Source of the DNA: Methylobacillus methanolivorans
GTDB lineage: Bacteria; Pseudomonadota; Gammaproteobacteria; Burkholderiales; Methylophilaceae
Length of the DNA stretch: 64,000 nucleotides
Assembly (NCBI RefSeq): GCF_044751345.1
Contig: NZ_JBIWXY010000002.1
Location: 62,001 to 126,000 of the forward strand
Direction of reading: 5' to 3'
Position 1 is the first letter of the stretch. Every line of letters begins with the position of its first letter. Positions 7,495-16,596 of the stretch are shown here, piece after piece. Below the pieces are notes generated by a model. That model did no database searches. It saw only the letters and a list, made by a program, of their open reading frames with translations, and had not been told where the DNA came from. Made by a program: the position numbers and the translations under genes.

Positions 7495-9153
7495 ATGGAT
7501 ACCAAGCGCCTGATTCTTTTCGTTGTTTTTTCCTTTTCCATCCTGATGTTGTGGGACTCTTGGCAGCGTGATCACAAGCCTGCCCCTACGCCTGTAGCGA
7601 CAGCAACGCAGCATGCTGAAGATAGTAGTGTTCCTCAAGCTGCCGCAAAATCATCTACAGCTTCTGCTAGTCAGGCAAGTCTTCCCGTAGAAACTGGTTT
7701 CCGCTTGCAATCTGGTGAGCGTGTTCAGGTCGAAACTGATCTTTACAAGGCTAGTATCGATACGATAGGCGGTGACCTACGTCGTTTGGAACTGCGCGAG
7801 CACAAGGATGATGTCGATCTAGATAAGAATTTCGTGCTGATGGATGATGCCTCAGCGCCGATGTTGTATGTCGCCCAGACTGGCTTGATTGGTAATGACT
7901 TGCCAACTCACAAGGCGGTCTTTACCAGTGATTCTTCGAGTTATCAGCTTACTCCAGGTGCCGATAAGTTGGATGTGCGTTTGACTTGGAAAGGCGATAA
8001 TGGTGTTGAGGTTGATAAGATTTATACCTTCCACCGCGATAGTTATGCAATAGAAGTCAGCTACGAAATCCGTAACAACGGTACGGTGGCAATTGACCCC
8101 TCAGTGTATTACCAAATTGTCCATGATAATCAGTCCCACCAAGGCTCATACATGATGCCAACCTTTACTGGTGGCGCTTATTTCACTGAGGCTGATAAGT
8201 ACAAAAAGCTTAGTTTCTCTGATATGTCCAAGACCAATCTCTCGAAGAACGCGAGTGATGGCTGGGTCGGCTTGGTGCAGCATTACTTCGTTAGTGCCTG
8301 GATTCCCAAGGATGGTTTAGCGCGGGAGTTCTATTCCAAAAAGCTGTCGGACAATATGTTTTCTATTGGTAGCGTCAGTCATCTGGGCAATATCGAGCCA
8401 GGGCAGTCTATCGAATTGAAATCACGCTTGTACGCTGGTCCCCAAACGCAAAGTGAATTGAAGAGCGTAGCTCCTGGGCTGGAATATACCGTGGATTATG
8501 GATGGTTGACGGTGATTGCATCGCCTCTGTTCTGGGTTCTGTCATCTATTCAGAAACTGGTGCATAACTGGGGTGTAGCTATTATCTTGTTAACGGTTCT
8601 GATCAAGCTCGCTTTCTATCCATTGTCTGCAGCTAGCTATCGTTCCATGGCGAATATGCGCGAGTTGGCTCCGCGTTTGCAACGCCTAAAGGAACAATAT
8701 GGTGATGACAGGCAAAAAATGCATCAAGCAATGATGGAAATGTACAAGACAGAAAAGATCAACCCTATGGGTGGTTGCTTACCTATCTTGGTGCAAATCC
8801 CTGTATTTATTGCACTCTACTGGGTGTTGCTTGGCAGCGTTGAAATGCGTCACGCGCCGTTCATGCTCTGGATACAAGACTTGTCTGCGATAGATCCTTA
8901 CTACGTGCTGCCTATTCTCATGGGCGCAACCATGATTATCCAGACCAGGTTGAACCCCAAGCCTGCTGATCCTGTCCAGGCCAAGGTCATGACCATCATG
9001 CCTGTGGTGTTCAGCGTGTTCTTCTTCTTCTTCCCTGCAGGTCTGGTGCTGTACTGGTTGGTGAATAATATTCTTTCGATTGCCCAGCAATGGCATATCA
9101 ACCGCACTATCCATCAGGCAGCAGAAAAAAAGAAGGGAAATGCGCGTCGTTGA
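7495..9153 (+). CDS. yidC: Membrane protein insertase YidC
   Basis: Inner-membrane insertase acting alone or with SecYEG; ATP synthase c subunit is a classic client. The 552 residues match the Gram-negative form: an N-terminal anchor (MDTKRLILFVVFSFSILMLW), a large periplasmic beta domain at about 60-330, and five C-terminal helices. The segment ASYRSMANMRELAPRL carries the Arg of the hydrophilic groove. INPMGGCLPILVQIPVFIALYWVL and FFFFFPAGLVLYWLVNN are family signatures. Its end overlaps the mnmE start by 14 bases. Confidence 0.98.
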   Translation: MDTKRLILFVVFSFSILMLWDSWQRDHKPAPTPVATATQHAEDSSVPQAAAKSSTASASQASLPVETGFRLQSGERVQVETDLYKASIDTIGGDLRRLELREHKDDVDLDKNFVLMDDASAPMLYVAQTGLIGNDLPTHKAVFTSDSSSYQLTPGADKLDVRLTWKGDNGVEVDKIYTFHRDSYAIEVSYEIRNNGTVAIDPSVYYQIVHDNQSHQGSYMMPTFTGGAYFTEADKYKKLSFSDMSKTNLSKNASDGWVGLVQHYFVSAWIPKDGLAREFYSKKLSDNMFSIGSVSHLGNIEPGQSIELKSRLYAGPQTQSELKSVAPGLEYTVDYGWLTVIASPLFWVLSSIQKLVHNWGVAIILLTVLIKLAFYPLSAASYRSMANMRELAPRLQRLKEQYGDDRQKMHQAMMEMYKTEKINPMGGCLPILVQIPVFIALYWVLLGSVEMRHAPFMLWIQDLSAIDPYYVLPILMGATMIIQTRLNPKPADPVQAKVMTIMPVVFSVFFFFFPAGLVLYWLVNNILSIAQQWHINRTIHQAAEKKKGNARR

Positions 9154-10480
9154 TACCATCGCTGCTATCGCCACTGCTCCCGGCTCCGGGGGTATTGGCG
9201 TGGTACGTGTCTCCGGCCCCGCTAGCTCATCTATTGCCGAGGCAGTGCTAGGCCACTGCCCTTCCCCACGCTACGCAGCGTATCTTACTTTTCGTGATGA
9301 AAAAAATTCCCTGATTGATCGGGGTATTGCCATTTATTACCCTGGTCCACACTCCTACACTGGTGAGGATGTATTGGAATTACAGGCGCATGGTGGCCCT
9401 GCCTTGATGCAGATTTTGCTCAAGCGCTGCTTGGCTCTTGGAGCCCGGCAAGCAGAACCTGGCGAATTCACCCGCCGCGCTTACTTAAACGACAAGTTGG
9501 ACCTAGCCCAGGCTGAAGCCGTGGCAGATGTGATTAACGCGGCCACTGAAGCTGCTGCTCGTAGCGCAGTAAAATCCTTGTCCGGTGAGTTTTCCACAAG
9601 AATCCATGAGTTGCTACAACAGCTGATTGATTTACGGCTATATGTCGAGGCTTGCCTGGATTTTCCTGAGGAGGATATTGATTTCATCAGCCAGGGACGA
9701 GTTGCTGAAAAATTGGCCCATGTTGCAGCCGGGTTGGACGCAGTGTTTCGTGAGGCAAAACAAGGCAATTTATTGCGTGAGGGTTTGCAGGTGGTTTTGG
9801 TTGGCCAACCTAATGTGGGTAAATCCAGCCTGATGAACCAATTGGCCGGGGAAGAGGTCGCTATTGTGACCTCGATTGCGGGCACAACGCGCGACACCAT
9901 AAAAAACTCCATACAAATCAATGGGGTGCCGCTTCATATTATTGATACTGCAGGATTACGTGAAACTACAGACGAAGTAGAACTACATGGTATTACCCGA
10001 ACATGGCGAGCTCTAGAAAACGCCGGTGTTGCATTATTATTGATTGATGCAGCTCATGGTATTGGAGAGATGGAAAAATCGATTCTGGAGCGATTGCCGC
10101 AGGATTTACCCAAAATTTGGGTTCACAATAAAATTGATCTTGAATCCACAAGCCCTAACATTATCCAGCAAGACGGCAATACGCATATTTATCTTTCTGC
10201 CAAGACGGGAGATGGTGTAGGGCTATTACGACAGTGCTTGCTGGAAATTGCCGGCTGGCAACCTAGCGGTGAAGGTGTATTTATGGCGCGTGATCGGCAC
10301 TTGCTGGCATTAAATACTGTCCATGAACACTTGGATGTAGCTGAAGGCTTGTTAATTCAACCGGAGTTATTTGCTGAAGAGTTGCGGTTGGCACAGGATG
10401 CGCTGAACAGTATTACGGGTGAATTTACCCCTGATGATTTACTTGGGGAAATTTTCAGCCGTTTTTGTATAGGGAAATAA
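9140..10480 (+). CDS. mnmE: tRNA modification GTPase MnmE
   Basis: GTPase that works with MnmG to place the (carboxymethyl)aminomethyl group on wobble uridine 34 of certain tRNAs. I chose the ATG at 9140 (MRVVDTIAAIATAPGSGGIG), which follows AGAAGGGA and overlaps yidC by 14 bases; an in-frame ATG at 9080 would add 20 residues unlike the family. The 446 residues show the N-terminal folate-binding domain, the G1 motif GQPNVGKS (222-229), AGTTRDT, DTAGLRET, NKID, and the C-terminal CIGK with its conserved Cys. The usual partner mnmG lies downstream, separated by a reversed PEP-CTERM gene. Confidence 0.97.
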   Translation: MRVVDTIAAIATAPGSGGIGVVRVSGPASSSIAEAVLGHCPSPRYAAYLTFRDEKNSLIDRGIAIYYPGPHSYTGEDVLELQAHGGPALMQILLKRCLALGARQAEPGEFTRRAYLNDKLDLAQAEAVADVINAATEAAARSAVKSLSGEFSTRIHELLQQLIDLRLYVEACLDFPEEDIDFISQGRVAEKLAHVAAGLDAVFREAKQGNLLREGLQVVLVGQPNVGKSSLMNQLAGEEVAIVTSIAGTTRDTIKNSIQINGVPLHIIDTAGLRETTDEVELHGITRTWRALENAGVALLLIDAAHGIGEMEKSILERLPQDLPKIWVHNKIDLESTSPNIIQQDGNTHIYLSAKTGDGVGLLRQCLLEIAGWQPSGEGVFMARDRHLLALNTVHEHLDVAEGLLIQPELFAEELRLAQDALNSITGEFTPDDLLGEIFSRFCIGK

Positions 10481-10497
10481 AGTTGTTGTAGATAAAT

Positions 10498-10524
10498 AAA
10501 AAAGCCCGGATACCGGGCTTTTTT
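10498..10524. terminator. Bidirectional intrinsic terminator after mnmE
   Basis: AGCCCGG-ATA-CCGGGCT is flanked by an A run on the left and a T run on the right, so it can stop both mnmE (plus) and the convergent PEP-CTERM gene (minus). Confidence 0.9.
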
Positions 10525-10544
10525 ATTTCTTGGCTAGTCGTAAC

Positions 10545-11561
10545 TTATGCGCGACGACGAGCTGCAAAACCAAGGAAACCTAAGCCTAGCAACAACATGG
10601 CATAGCTGGAAGGTTCTGGTACGGCTGCAATTGGTAGATTACCTGTGAATGCATATTGGTGAATTTGGCCGCGCTGAATCAAATTATTCACATATACATT
10701 GCCTTCGATATCTGCTTGGTTAGTTAATGTGGCATCAGTGGCAAGGATGGTGCCGCCAAACTGACGCCCTAAGTCTACTGTCTGGGCATTGTAAAAATTC
10801 CAGACGACATTACCTGCAATTTTCTGTGCTGAACCGCCGAGGAAATTAGCGGAAATATCGATATCCTTCAGGCCGGAATTGATGACGATGGTAGTGGCGT
10901 TGTTAAGAATAAAGTCAAATTCACCCAAGCCAAAAATAGTTAGTGCATCAGCATCGCTAAGGTTAAAAACGGCTAAGCCAGTATTGTCTGCGCTAGCGGT
11001 GAATGTTGCCTTTTGTGAGCTCCAAGTGACATTACTGGTATTGGTTAGCAGTGCCAGGTTATCCGAGGTTTGGTTCAGGACACTGTAAAAATCAGTGGAG
11101 CTTGCCGCTGCAATATTGGTATCCAGCTGGGTATTGGGTGTAGTTAACCGACCACCATTGAAATTGATATTGCTTGCTGTGCCATAGATATAGGCTGGTC
11201 CATTCATGTAACCATCACTGGCATTTCCGAAAACAGCTGTACTGCCAGAGTTTACACTGGTGTTGGTTGAATTTCCCTTAATGACAGCACCGTTTGCAAG
11301 CACTCGAGCATTGCTGATGTTGCCTTGAACGGTAAGGCCGGCATAGTCTGATGTTGGGAGTGAGCGATGCACGTATTCCCCGCCCACTACATTGCCTCCC
11401 ACCCAGGCACGCCCATGCAGGTGGGAGGTGGAGTCGATATTACCAAATACCACGGTATTGAACTGTTGAAAGGTTTGGTTAGCATCAAGCGCTGCTTGTG
11501 CGCTTGTGCTAAAAAATGCGGCTGCCATGATGGCTGGCAATGCAAAAGCACGAATTGACAT
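10545..11561 (-). CDS. Choice-of-anchor A, PEP-CTERM sorted exoprotein
   Basis: A 338-residue secreted protein. It has a signal peptide (MSIRAFALPAIMAAAFFSTSAQA), a long beta-rich, Asn/Thr/Ser-rich body with repeated G-N-x steps (AWVGGNVVGGEY, VQGNISNARVLANGAVIKGN, EGNVYVNN) typical of the choice-of-anchor A domain, and a C-terminal PEP-CTERM tag: VPEPSSYAMLLLGLGF followed by an Arg cluster. Such proteins are processed by exosortase (EpsH/XrtA) and linked to exopolysaccharide. No exosortase gene is in this window. The gene is reversed between mnmE and mnmG, an unusual insertion in that pair. The ligand is unknown. Confidence 0.88.
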   Translation of the reverse strand: MSIRAFALPAIMAAAFFSTSAQAALDANQTFQQFNTVVFGNIDSTSHLHGRAWVGGNVVGGEYVHRSLPTSDYAGLTVQGNISNARVLANGAVIKGNSTNTSVNSGSTAVFGNASDGYMNGPAYIYGTASNINFNGGRLTTPNTQLDTNIAAASSTDFYSVLNQTSDNLALLTNTSNVTWSSQKATFTASADNTGLAVFNLSDADALTIFGLGEFDFILNNATTIVINSGLKDIDISANFLGGSAQKIAGNVVWNFYNAQTVDLGRQFGGTILATDATLTNQADIEGNVYVNNLIQRGQIHQYAFTGNLPIAAVPEPSSYAMLLLGLGFLGFAARRRA

Positions 11562-11630
11562 AAAAATCCCCGATAGTGAATTGAATAAACTTCTTTAATA
11601 ATCGCGCCAATGAATGGCGTCGACTTTTTT

Positions 11631-11651
11631 AACTACATTGATCATGTAGTT
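11631..11651. promoter_or_regulatory. 21-bp palindrome upstream of the PEP-CTERM gene
   Basis: AACTACAT and ATGTAGTT are separated by TGATC. It lies 70 bases upstream of the exoprotein start on its promoter side and has the size and symmetry of a dimeric repressor or activator site. No known regulator is assigned. Confidence 0.45.
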
Positions 11652-11740
11652 TTGTATGTCAAGAAAATATCAGATAGTGAATCAGAATTATATAGTCTGA
11701 ATGGATAAGCACCACTCACAGAAACTCAACAATTGTTAAT

Positions 11741-11756
11741 TGTTCCACGTGAAACA
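11741..11756 (+). promoter_or_regulatory. parS: parS-like ParB binding site
   Basis: TGTTCCACGTGAAACA, one base from the parS consensus, lies upstream of mnmG and of the mnmG-rsmG-parA-parB series that encodes its own binding protein. Confidence 0.9.
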
Positions 11757-11788
11757 TATGAGGAGCTGAGGCGCGGCGAATTTATCGA

Positions 11789-11804
11789 TGTTTCACGTGG
11801 AACA
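11789..11804 (-). promoter_or_regulatory. parS: parS-like ParB binding site, mirror copy
   Basis: TGTTTCACGTGGAACA is the exact reverse complement of the site at 11741-11756, 32 bases away. Both carry the same off-consensus base, so the pair forms one larger inverted repeat. Confidence 0.9.
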
Positions 11805-11874
11805 TTGCCTGATAGTCACTGACAGAGGGGGGGTAATGCAGTATCATTCGAGTAATTCTATCTGAGTATTTTTC

Positions 11875-13779
11875 ATGCAATATCCCGAGAAATTTGACGT
11901 GATTGTTGTTGGCGGCGGCCATGCTGGAACGGAAGCGGCGCTAGCGAGTGCTCGCATGGGTCAGAAGACCTTGCTATTGACTCACAACATTGAAACGCTG
12001 GGCCAGATGTCATGTAACCCATCCATTGGCGGTATCGGTAAAGGGCACCTGGTTAAAGAGGTGGATGCGTTGGGTGGTGCTATGGCTGCCGCTACCGATG
12101 AGGGTGGCATACAGTTTCGCATCCTCAATTCAAGCAAGGGGCCAGCTGTGCGTGCAACACGTGCGCAGGCGGACCGCGTGCTCTATAAAGCGGCTATCCG
12201 CCGCCGCTTGGAGAATCAGCCTAATCTGTGGCTGTTTCAGCAAGCAGTGGATGACATTGTTCTTGAGGGTGAGCGTGTTGCAGGTGTAGTGACTCAGTTG
12301 GGTCTCAAGTTTGAAGCCAAGGCTGTGGTATTGACAGCGGGTACTTTCCTGGCGGGTTTGGTGCATGTTGGGCTGGCAAATTATCAGGCCGGCCGCGCGG
12401 GTGACCCCCCTGCTGTTTCGCTTGCGGCACGCTTGCGTGAAATAGGCTTGCCGGCTGGACGCTTGAAGACGGGTACTCCCCCCCGCATTGATGGTCGTAC
12501 GATTGACTGCAGTGTCATGTCGGAGCAACCAGGTGATACGCCGGTGCCAGTGTTTTCCTTTTTGGGCAGCGTTGCGCAGCACCCGGCACAACTTCCTTGC
12601 TGGATTACTTTTACGAATGAAAGAACCCACGACATCATTCGCAGTGGGTTGGATCGCTCACCGATGTATACCGGAGTGATTGAAGGCGTTGGACCGCGTT
12701 ATTGTCCTTCGGTTGAGGACAAGATACACCGTTTTGCGGATAAGGATTCGCACCAGGTTTTTCTCGAGCCAGAAGGTTTGGCTACCAATGAGATCTACCC
12801 TAATGGTATTTCAACGAGTCTGCCATTCGATATCCAATACCAATTGGTGCGTTCTATCAAGGGGTTGGAAAATGCACATATCTTGCGCCCTGGCTATGCT
12901 ATTGAATATGACTACTATGATCCGCGAGGCTTGAAAAGCTCGCTGGAAACCAAGGCTGTGAAGGGTTTGTTTTTTGCTGGTCAGATCAATGGTACTACGG
13001 GCTACGAAGAAGCAGCCGCGCAGGGCTTGCTGGCGGGAGCCAATGCGGCGCTGTATGCGCAGGAAAAAGAAGCGTGGTGGCCTACACGTGACCAAGCTTA
13101 CCTTGGTGTGTTGGTTGATGACCTGATTACGCAGGGTGTAAGTGAGCCCTATCGGATGTTTACCAGTCGGGCGGAGTATAGGCTCATGCTGCGCGAGGAT
13201 AATGCTGATATGCGGTTAACCGAGGCTGGGCGTAAGCTGGGCTTGGTTGATGATGTGCGTTGGGAAGCTTTCCAGCGTAAGCAGGAAGCTATAGAGCGTG
13301 AGCAGCAACGCCTGCGTCGTACTTTTATCCATCCACAACATGTGCCGCAGGAGCAATTGCAACAGGTGTTTGGTAAGGTGCTTGAGCGTGAGTACTCGAT
13401 GTTTGAATTGTTGCGACGTCCAGAAGTGAGCTATGAGGCATTGCTCACCCTGCCCCAGGCGGGTGAAGGTGAGGCAGATCCACAAGTGCGTCAACAATTG
13501 GAAATCGCTGCCAAGTATCAAGGGTATATAGATAGGCAGGCTGAGGAAATTGAGCGCCTAAAAGACAGCGAGCATTATAAATTGCCTATGGATATGGATT
13601 ACGGCGAAGTGCATGGCCTTTCTATCGAGGTACAGCAAAAGCTAAACAAGCAGAAGCCAGAAACTATCGGCCAGGCTGGACGTATTTCTGGGGTGACGCC
13701 AGCAGCAATCTCATTGTTATTGGTACACCTCAAGCGTAAAGGGCGTAAGTCGAATCAAGCAGCGGATCAGGTGGCATGA
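11875..13779 (+). CDS. mnmG: tRNA uridine-5-carboxymethylaminomethyl synthesis enzyme MnmG
   Basis: FAD- and NADH-dependent partner of MnmE in wobble-uridine modification (formerly GidA). The 634 residues fit the family (E. coli 629). Visible features are the dinucleotide motif GGGHAG (13-18), SCNPSIGGIGKGHLVKEVDALGG, RRLKTGTPPRID-like AGRLKTGTPPRID, and the C-terminal helical tRNA/MnmE-binding domain with QAGRISGVTPAAISLLLVHLK. The ATG at 11875 gives the family-like MQYPEKFDVIVVGGG start. It overlaps rsmG by four bases (ATGA), and heads the rsmG-parA-parB series common near origins. Confidence 0.98.
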   Translation: MQYPEKFDVIVVGGGHAGTEAALASARMGQKTLLLTHNIETLGQMSCNPSIGGIGKGHLVKEVDALGGAMAAATDEGGIQFRILNSSKGPAVRATRAQADRVLYKAAIRRRLENQPNLWLFQQAVDDIVLEGERVAGVVTQLGLKFEAKAVVLTAGTFLAGLVHVGLANYQAGRAGDPPAVSLAARLREIGLPAGRLKTGTPPRIDGRTIDCSVMSEQPGDTPVPVFSFLGSVAQHPAQLPCWITFTNERTHDIIRSGLDRSPMYTGVIEGVGPRYCPSVEDKIHRFADKDSHQVFLEPEGLATNEIYPNGISTSLPFDIQYQLVRSIKGLENAHILRPGYAIEYDYYDPRGLKSSLETKAVKGLFFAGQINGTTGYEEAAAQGLLAGANAALYAQEKEAWWPTRDQAYLGVLVDDLITQGVSEPYRMFTSRAEYRLMLREDNADMRLTEAGRKLGLVDDVRWEAFQRKQEAIEREQQRLRRTFIHPQHVPQEQLQQVFGKVLEREYSMFELLRRPEVSYEALLTLPQAGEGEADPQVRQQLEIAAKYQGYIDRQAEEIERLKDSEHYKLPMDMDYGEVHGLSIEVQQKLNKQKPETIGQAGRISGVTPAAISLLLVHLKRKGRKSNQAADQVA

Positions 13780-14399
13780 GCTTGCGGAGTAAGTTGGAAG
13801 TAGGTGCTCAACAACTTGGCCTGGATTTGCCGGTGGCAGTGATTGATAAGCTGCTGGTTTATCTTGAGCTATTGGTGAAGTGGAACAAGGTACACAATCT
13901 GACGGCGGTGCGTGACCCGGAAGAAATGGTCACGCTACATTTGTTGGATAGTCTATCGGTATTGCCACACGTGCCGACCGGTCGATTGCTGGATGTGGGC
14001 AGTGGCGCTGGTTTACCGGGCATTATTCTGGCAATTTGCCGTCCGGATTTACAGGTGACCACCATAGATGCAGTGCAGAAGAAGGCGAGCTTTATGCGCC
14101 AGGCCAAGGCGGAGTTGCAGATCGACAATTTGCAGGTGGTGGCTGGACGTGTGGAGCAACTCAAGCCAGAGCTGCCTTTCGATACCGTGATCTCGAGAGC
14201 ATTTTCTGAGATTGCCTTATTCATCCAATTGACGAAGCATTTAATCGCTGAAGAAGGACTATGGTTGGCGATGAAGGGGCAAATGCCGCAGGGGGAGCTG
14301 GAGGCAATTTCGCTTAAACCCTCGAAGGTAGAGCTGTTGGTGGTGCCGGGGCTGGATGCACAGCGTCACCTGGTTTTCCTGCCAGCGAGGCAGTGTTGA
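13776..14399 (+). CDS. rsmG: 16S rRNA (guanine527-N7)-methyltransferase RsmG
   Basis: SAM-dependent methyltransferase acting on G527 of 16S rRNA; loss of the homologue gives low-level streptomycin resistance in other species. The 207 residues include the SAM motif LLDVGSGAGLPG (71-82), the acidic loop TIDAVQKKASFMRQAK, and an N-terminal KWNKVHNLTAVRDPEEM that is typical. The start overlaps the mnmG stop (ATGA), indicating translational coupling. Confidence 0.96.
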   Translation: MSLRSKLEVGAQQLGLDLPVAVIDKLLVYLELLVKWNKVHNLTAVRDPEEMVTLHLLDSLSVLPHVPTGRLLDVGSGAGLPGIILAICRPDLQVTTIDAVQKKASFMRQAKAELQIDNLQVVAGRVEQLKPELPFDTVISRAFSEIALFIQLTKHLIAEEGLWLAMKGQMPQGELEAISLKPSKVELLVVPGLDAQRHLVFLPARQC

Positions 14400-14430
14400 T
14401 GGATTTAATACTAGTGGGATGGCTTAAATC

Positions 14431-15219
14431 ATGAGGATTCTGGCAATTACCAATCAAAAAGGTGGCGTTGGCAAGACGACAACCTGTGTCAATCTCGCTG
14501 CCAGCTTGGCGGCCACCAAGCGCAAGGTGCTGGTGATTGATCTTGACCCGCAGGGCAATGCCACTACCGGCTGCGGTATTGATAAATCCAAGATGCAGCA
14601 CACCATTTATCATGTGCTGATTGGTGAAAAAAGCTTGCGGGATGTGATGCAGCGTTCAGAGCGCGGGCGATTTGATGTTGTGCCAGCGAACCGGGAATTG
14701 GCTGGGGCTGAAGTAGAGTTGGTGAATGAGTTTGCGCGCGAGACTCGTCTAAAATCCGCCCTGGCAGAGTTAGGCGATGATTACGATTATGTGCTGATCG
14801 ATTGCCCCCCTGCCCTTAACCTCACCACGGTTAATGCCTTGACTGCGGCTCATGCAGTCATGATCCCCATGCAGTGTGAGTATTATGCACTTGAGGGTTT
14901 GTCTGACTTGGTGAATACCATCAAGAAAGTGCGTGCGCACCTTAACCCGCATCTTGAAATTGAAGGTTTGCTCAGGACCTTGTTCGATAATCGCAATACC
15001 TTGGCACAGCAGGTTTCCCATGAGTTGGCGCAGCATTTTGGTGACAAAGTCTACCGCACAGTGATTCCGCGCAATATTCGCTTGGCGGAAGCGCCTAGTT
15101 ATGGTGTGCCAGTGTTATTACATGATAAGGCATCCAAAGGCGCCAAGGCTTATCTTGCCCTCGCGGGTGAAATCATCAATCGACATATCGTCAGCAATCG
15201 GCAAGTTGCAGCAAATTAG
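14431..15219 (+). CDS. parA: Chromosome partitioning ATPase ParA (Soj)
   Basis: Deviant Walker ATPase that binds DNA nonspecifically and moves ParB-parS complexes. The 262 residues start MRILAITNQKGGVGKTTTC with the signature Lys10 and Lys15 of KGGVGKT. Further motifs are VLVIDLDPQGNATTGCG and YVLIDCPPALNLTTVNAL. It precedes parB by 8 bases and is in the same region as three parS sites. Confidence 0.97.
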   Translation: MRILAITNQKGGVGKTTTCVNLAASLAATKRKVLVIDLDPQGNATTGCGIDKSKMQHTIYHVLIGEKSLRDVMQRSERGRFDVVPANRELAGAEVELVNEFARETRLKSALAELGDDYDYVLIDCPPALNLTTVNALTAAHAVMIPMQCEYYALEGLSDLVNTIKKVRAHLNPHLEIEGLLRTLFDNRNTLAQQVSHELAQHFGDKVYRTVIPRNIRLAEAPSYGVPVLLHDKASKGAKAYLALAGEIINRHIVSNRQVAAN

Positions 15220-15227
15220 GAGTTTCA

Positions 15228-16088
15228 ATGGTTAAGTTGAAGGGTTTGGGGCGTGGGCTGGATGCGCTCTTGGCAGGTGATGTGGGGACGGTATCGGCCA
15301 ACGATACGCCCAATACCTTGTTGGTTGGTCAGTTGCAGCCAGGTAAATATCAGCCGCGGACCCATATGGATCAAGCATCACTGGCTAGTCTGGCTGATTC
15401 CATTCGTGCCCAGGGCATTATGCAGCCTATTCTGGTGCGCAAGGTTGCTGATGATAAATATGAAATTATTGCCGGTGAGCGTCGCTGGCGTGCATCGCAA
15501 TTAGCAGGCCTGTTAGAGGTTCCGGTGTTGGTGCGCGAGATTCCCGACGAGTCTGCACTGGCGATGGCCTTGATCGAGAATATACAGCGTGAAAACCTCA
15601 ACCCGCTGGAGGAGGCGCAAGGTATTCAGCGCTTGATCAATGAATTCAATATGACGCACCAGGCAGCGGCAGATGCGGTTGGTCGATCACGCAGTGTGGT
15701 TACGAATCTGCTTCGGTTGCAGAATCTAAATAAAAATGTGCAGGAAATGCTGATGCAAGGTCAGCTGGACATGGGGCATGCGCGTGCACTGTTGTCATTG
15801 CCTGAAGCGAATCAAATTCTCGCGGCAGAACAAATTGCTCAGAAACAACTTTCTGTCAGAGAGGCAGAAAAGCTGGTTAAGCAACTGAGTGCCGAGCCAC
15901 AACAAAAGCCTGCCAAAGTAGTTGATCGCGATGTTTTGAGATTACAAGAGGATTTGTCCGAAGCCTTGGGTGCTGCTGTTGTGATCAAGGCTGGCAGCAA
16001 GGGTAAGGGGGAAGTCAAAATTCATTACAGCAGTCTTGATGAGTTGGATGCTTTGATTCAGCGATTTAAGGGTGGAAATAGCAATTAA
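15228..16088 (+). CDS. parB: Chromosome partitioning protein ParB (Spo0J)
   Basis: CTP-dependent DNA clamp that loads at parS and spreads. The 286 residues show the N-terminal ParA-contact motif GRGLDALL (8-16), the CTP-binding region with IIAGERRWRAS (GERR at 83-86) and ENIQRENLNPLEEA, a helix-turn-helix (MTHQAAADAVGRSRSVVTNLLRL), and a C-terminal dimer domain. It likely recognises the sites at 3624, 11741 and 11789. Confidence 0.97.
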   Translation: MVKLKGLGRGLDALLAGDVGTVSANDTPNTLLVGQLQPGKYQPRTHMDQASLASLADSIRAQGIMQPILVRKVADDKYEIIAGERRWRASQLAGLLEVPVLVREIPDESALAMALIENIQRENLNPLEEAQGIQRLINEFNMTHQAAADAVGRSRSVVTNLLRLQNLNKNVQEMLMQGQLDMGHARALLSLPEANQILAAEQIAQKQLSVREAEKLVKQLSAEPQQKPAKVVDRDVLRLQEDLSEALGAAVVIKAGSKGKGEVKIHYSSLDELDALIQRFKGGNSN

Positions 16089-16090
16089 GC

Positions 16091-16119
16091 TTGACTTAAT
16101 GCTGATTTAACAACAAAAT
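16091..16119 (+). promoter_or_regulatory. Predicted promoter of the ATP synthase operon
   Basis: TTGACT (16091-16096), a 17-base spacer and CAAAAT (16114-16119) lie in the only sizeable gap before atpI. A loose inverted repeat (GGGCAAAA / TTTTGCCC, 16138-16167) follows in the leader. Confidence 0.4.
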
Positions 16120-16197
16120 CTCGGGATTTCACGGGTAGGGCAAAAATGCTCGGCTTTTCTTTTGCCCGTTATTTGTGAAACAGGGAATTCTCAAAGC

Positions 16198-16584
16198 ATG
16201 GACGAACTACTGGCAAGAATGATCAAAAGACAGGTCTTTGCCACGCTGGTAGTTGCGGTGCTTGCGTTTGTCTTCCTCAACAAGTTTGGTGTTGGCCTCC
16301 ATGGTGCAATGTCTGCACTGGCTGGAGGCGGTTCTGCCATCTTGGGCGGCTTGGCTGCCAAAATGAAGCTGCAAAATAAGACAGTGGGGATGGGCGCAGG
16401 TTCCGTATTGGTCAATATTTTGATTGCTGAGGCAATCAAAATCGCAGTGATCGCAATCACCCTGCTCTTGGTGTTTAAGTTTTATGAAAAGCTGGTTCCT
16501 ATTGCGCTGATTGCAGGTTTGGCAGCGGCGGCAATCATGTCTGGTGCAGCAATTTTTGCAATTAATGAGAAAAACAACGCTTAA
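16198..16584 (+). CDS. atpI: ATP synthase accessory protein I
   Basis: Small membrane protein at the head of F-type ATP synthase operons, thought to help c-ring assembly or Mg2+ uptake. I chose the ATG at 16198 (MDELLARMIKRQVFATLVVA), preceded by CAGGGA, giving 128 residues; a longer in-frame start near 16162 is less family-like. Four hydrophobic segments are visible. The Gly/Ala-rich ALAGGGSAILGGLAAKM and the C-terminal ANEK-like stretch fit AtpI. Conservation of this protein is low, so the name rests partly on position. Confidence 0.85.
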   Translation: MDELLARMIKRQVFATLVVAVLAFVFLNKFGVGLHGAMSALAGGGSAILGGLAAKMKLQNKTVGMGAGSVLVNILIAEAIKIAVIAITLLLVFKFYEKLVPIALIAGLAAAAIMSGAAIFAINEKNNA

Positions 16585-16596
16585 GGTTTGATGGTT

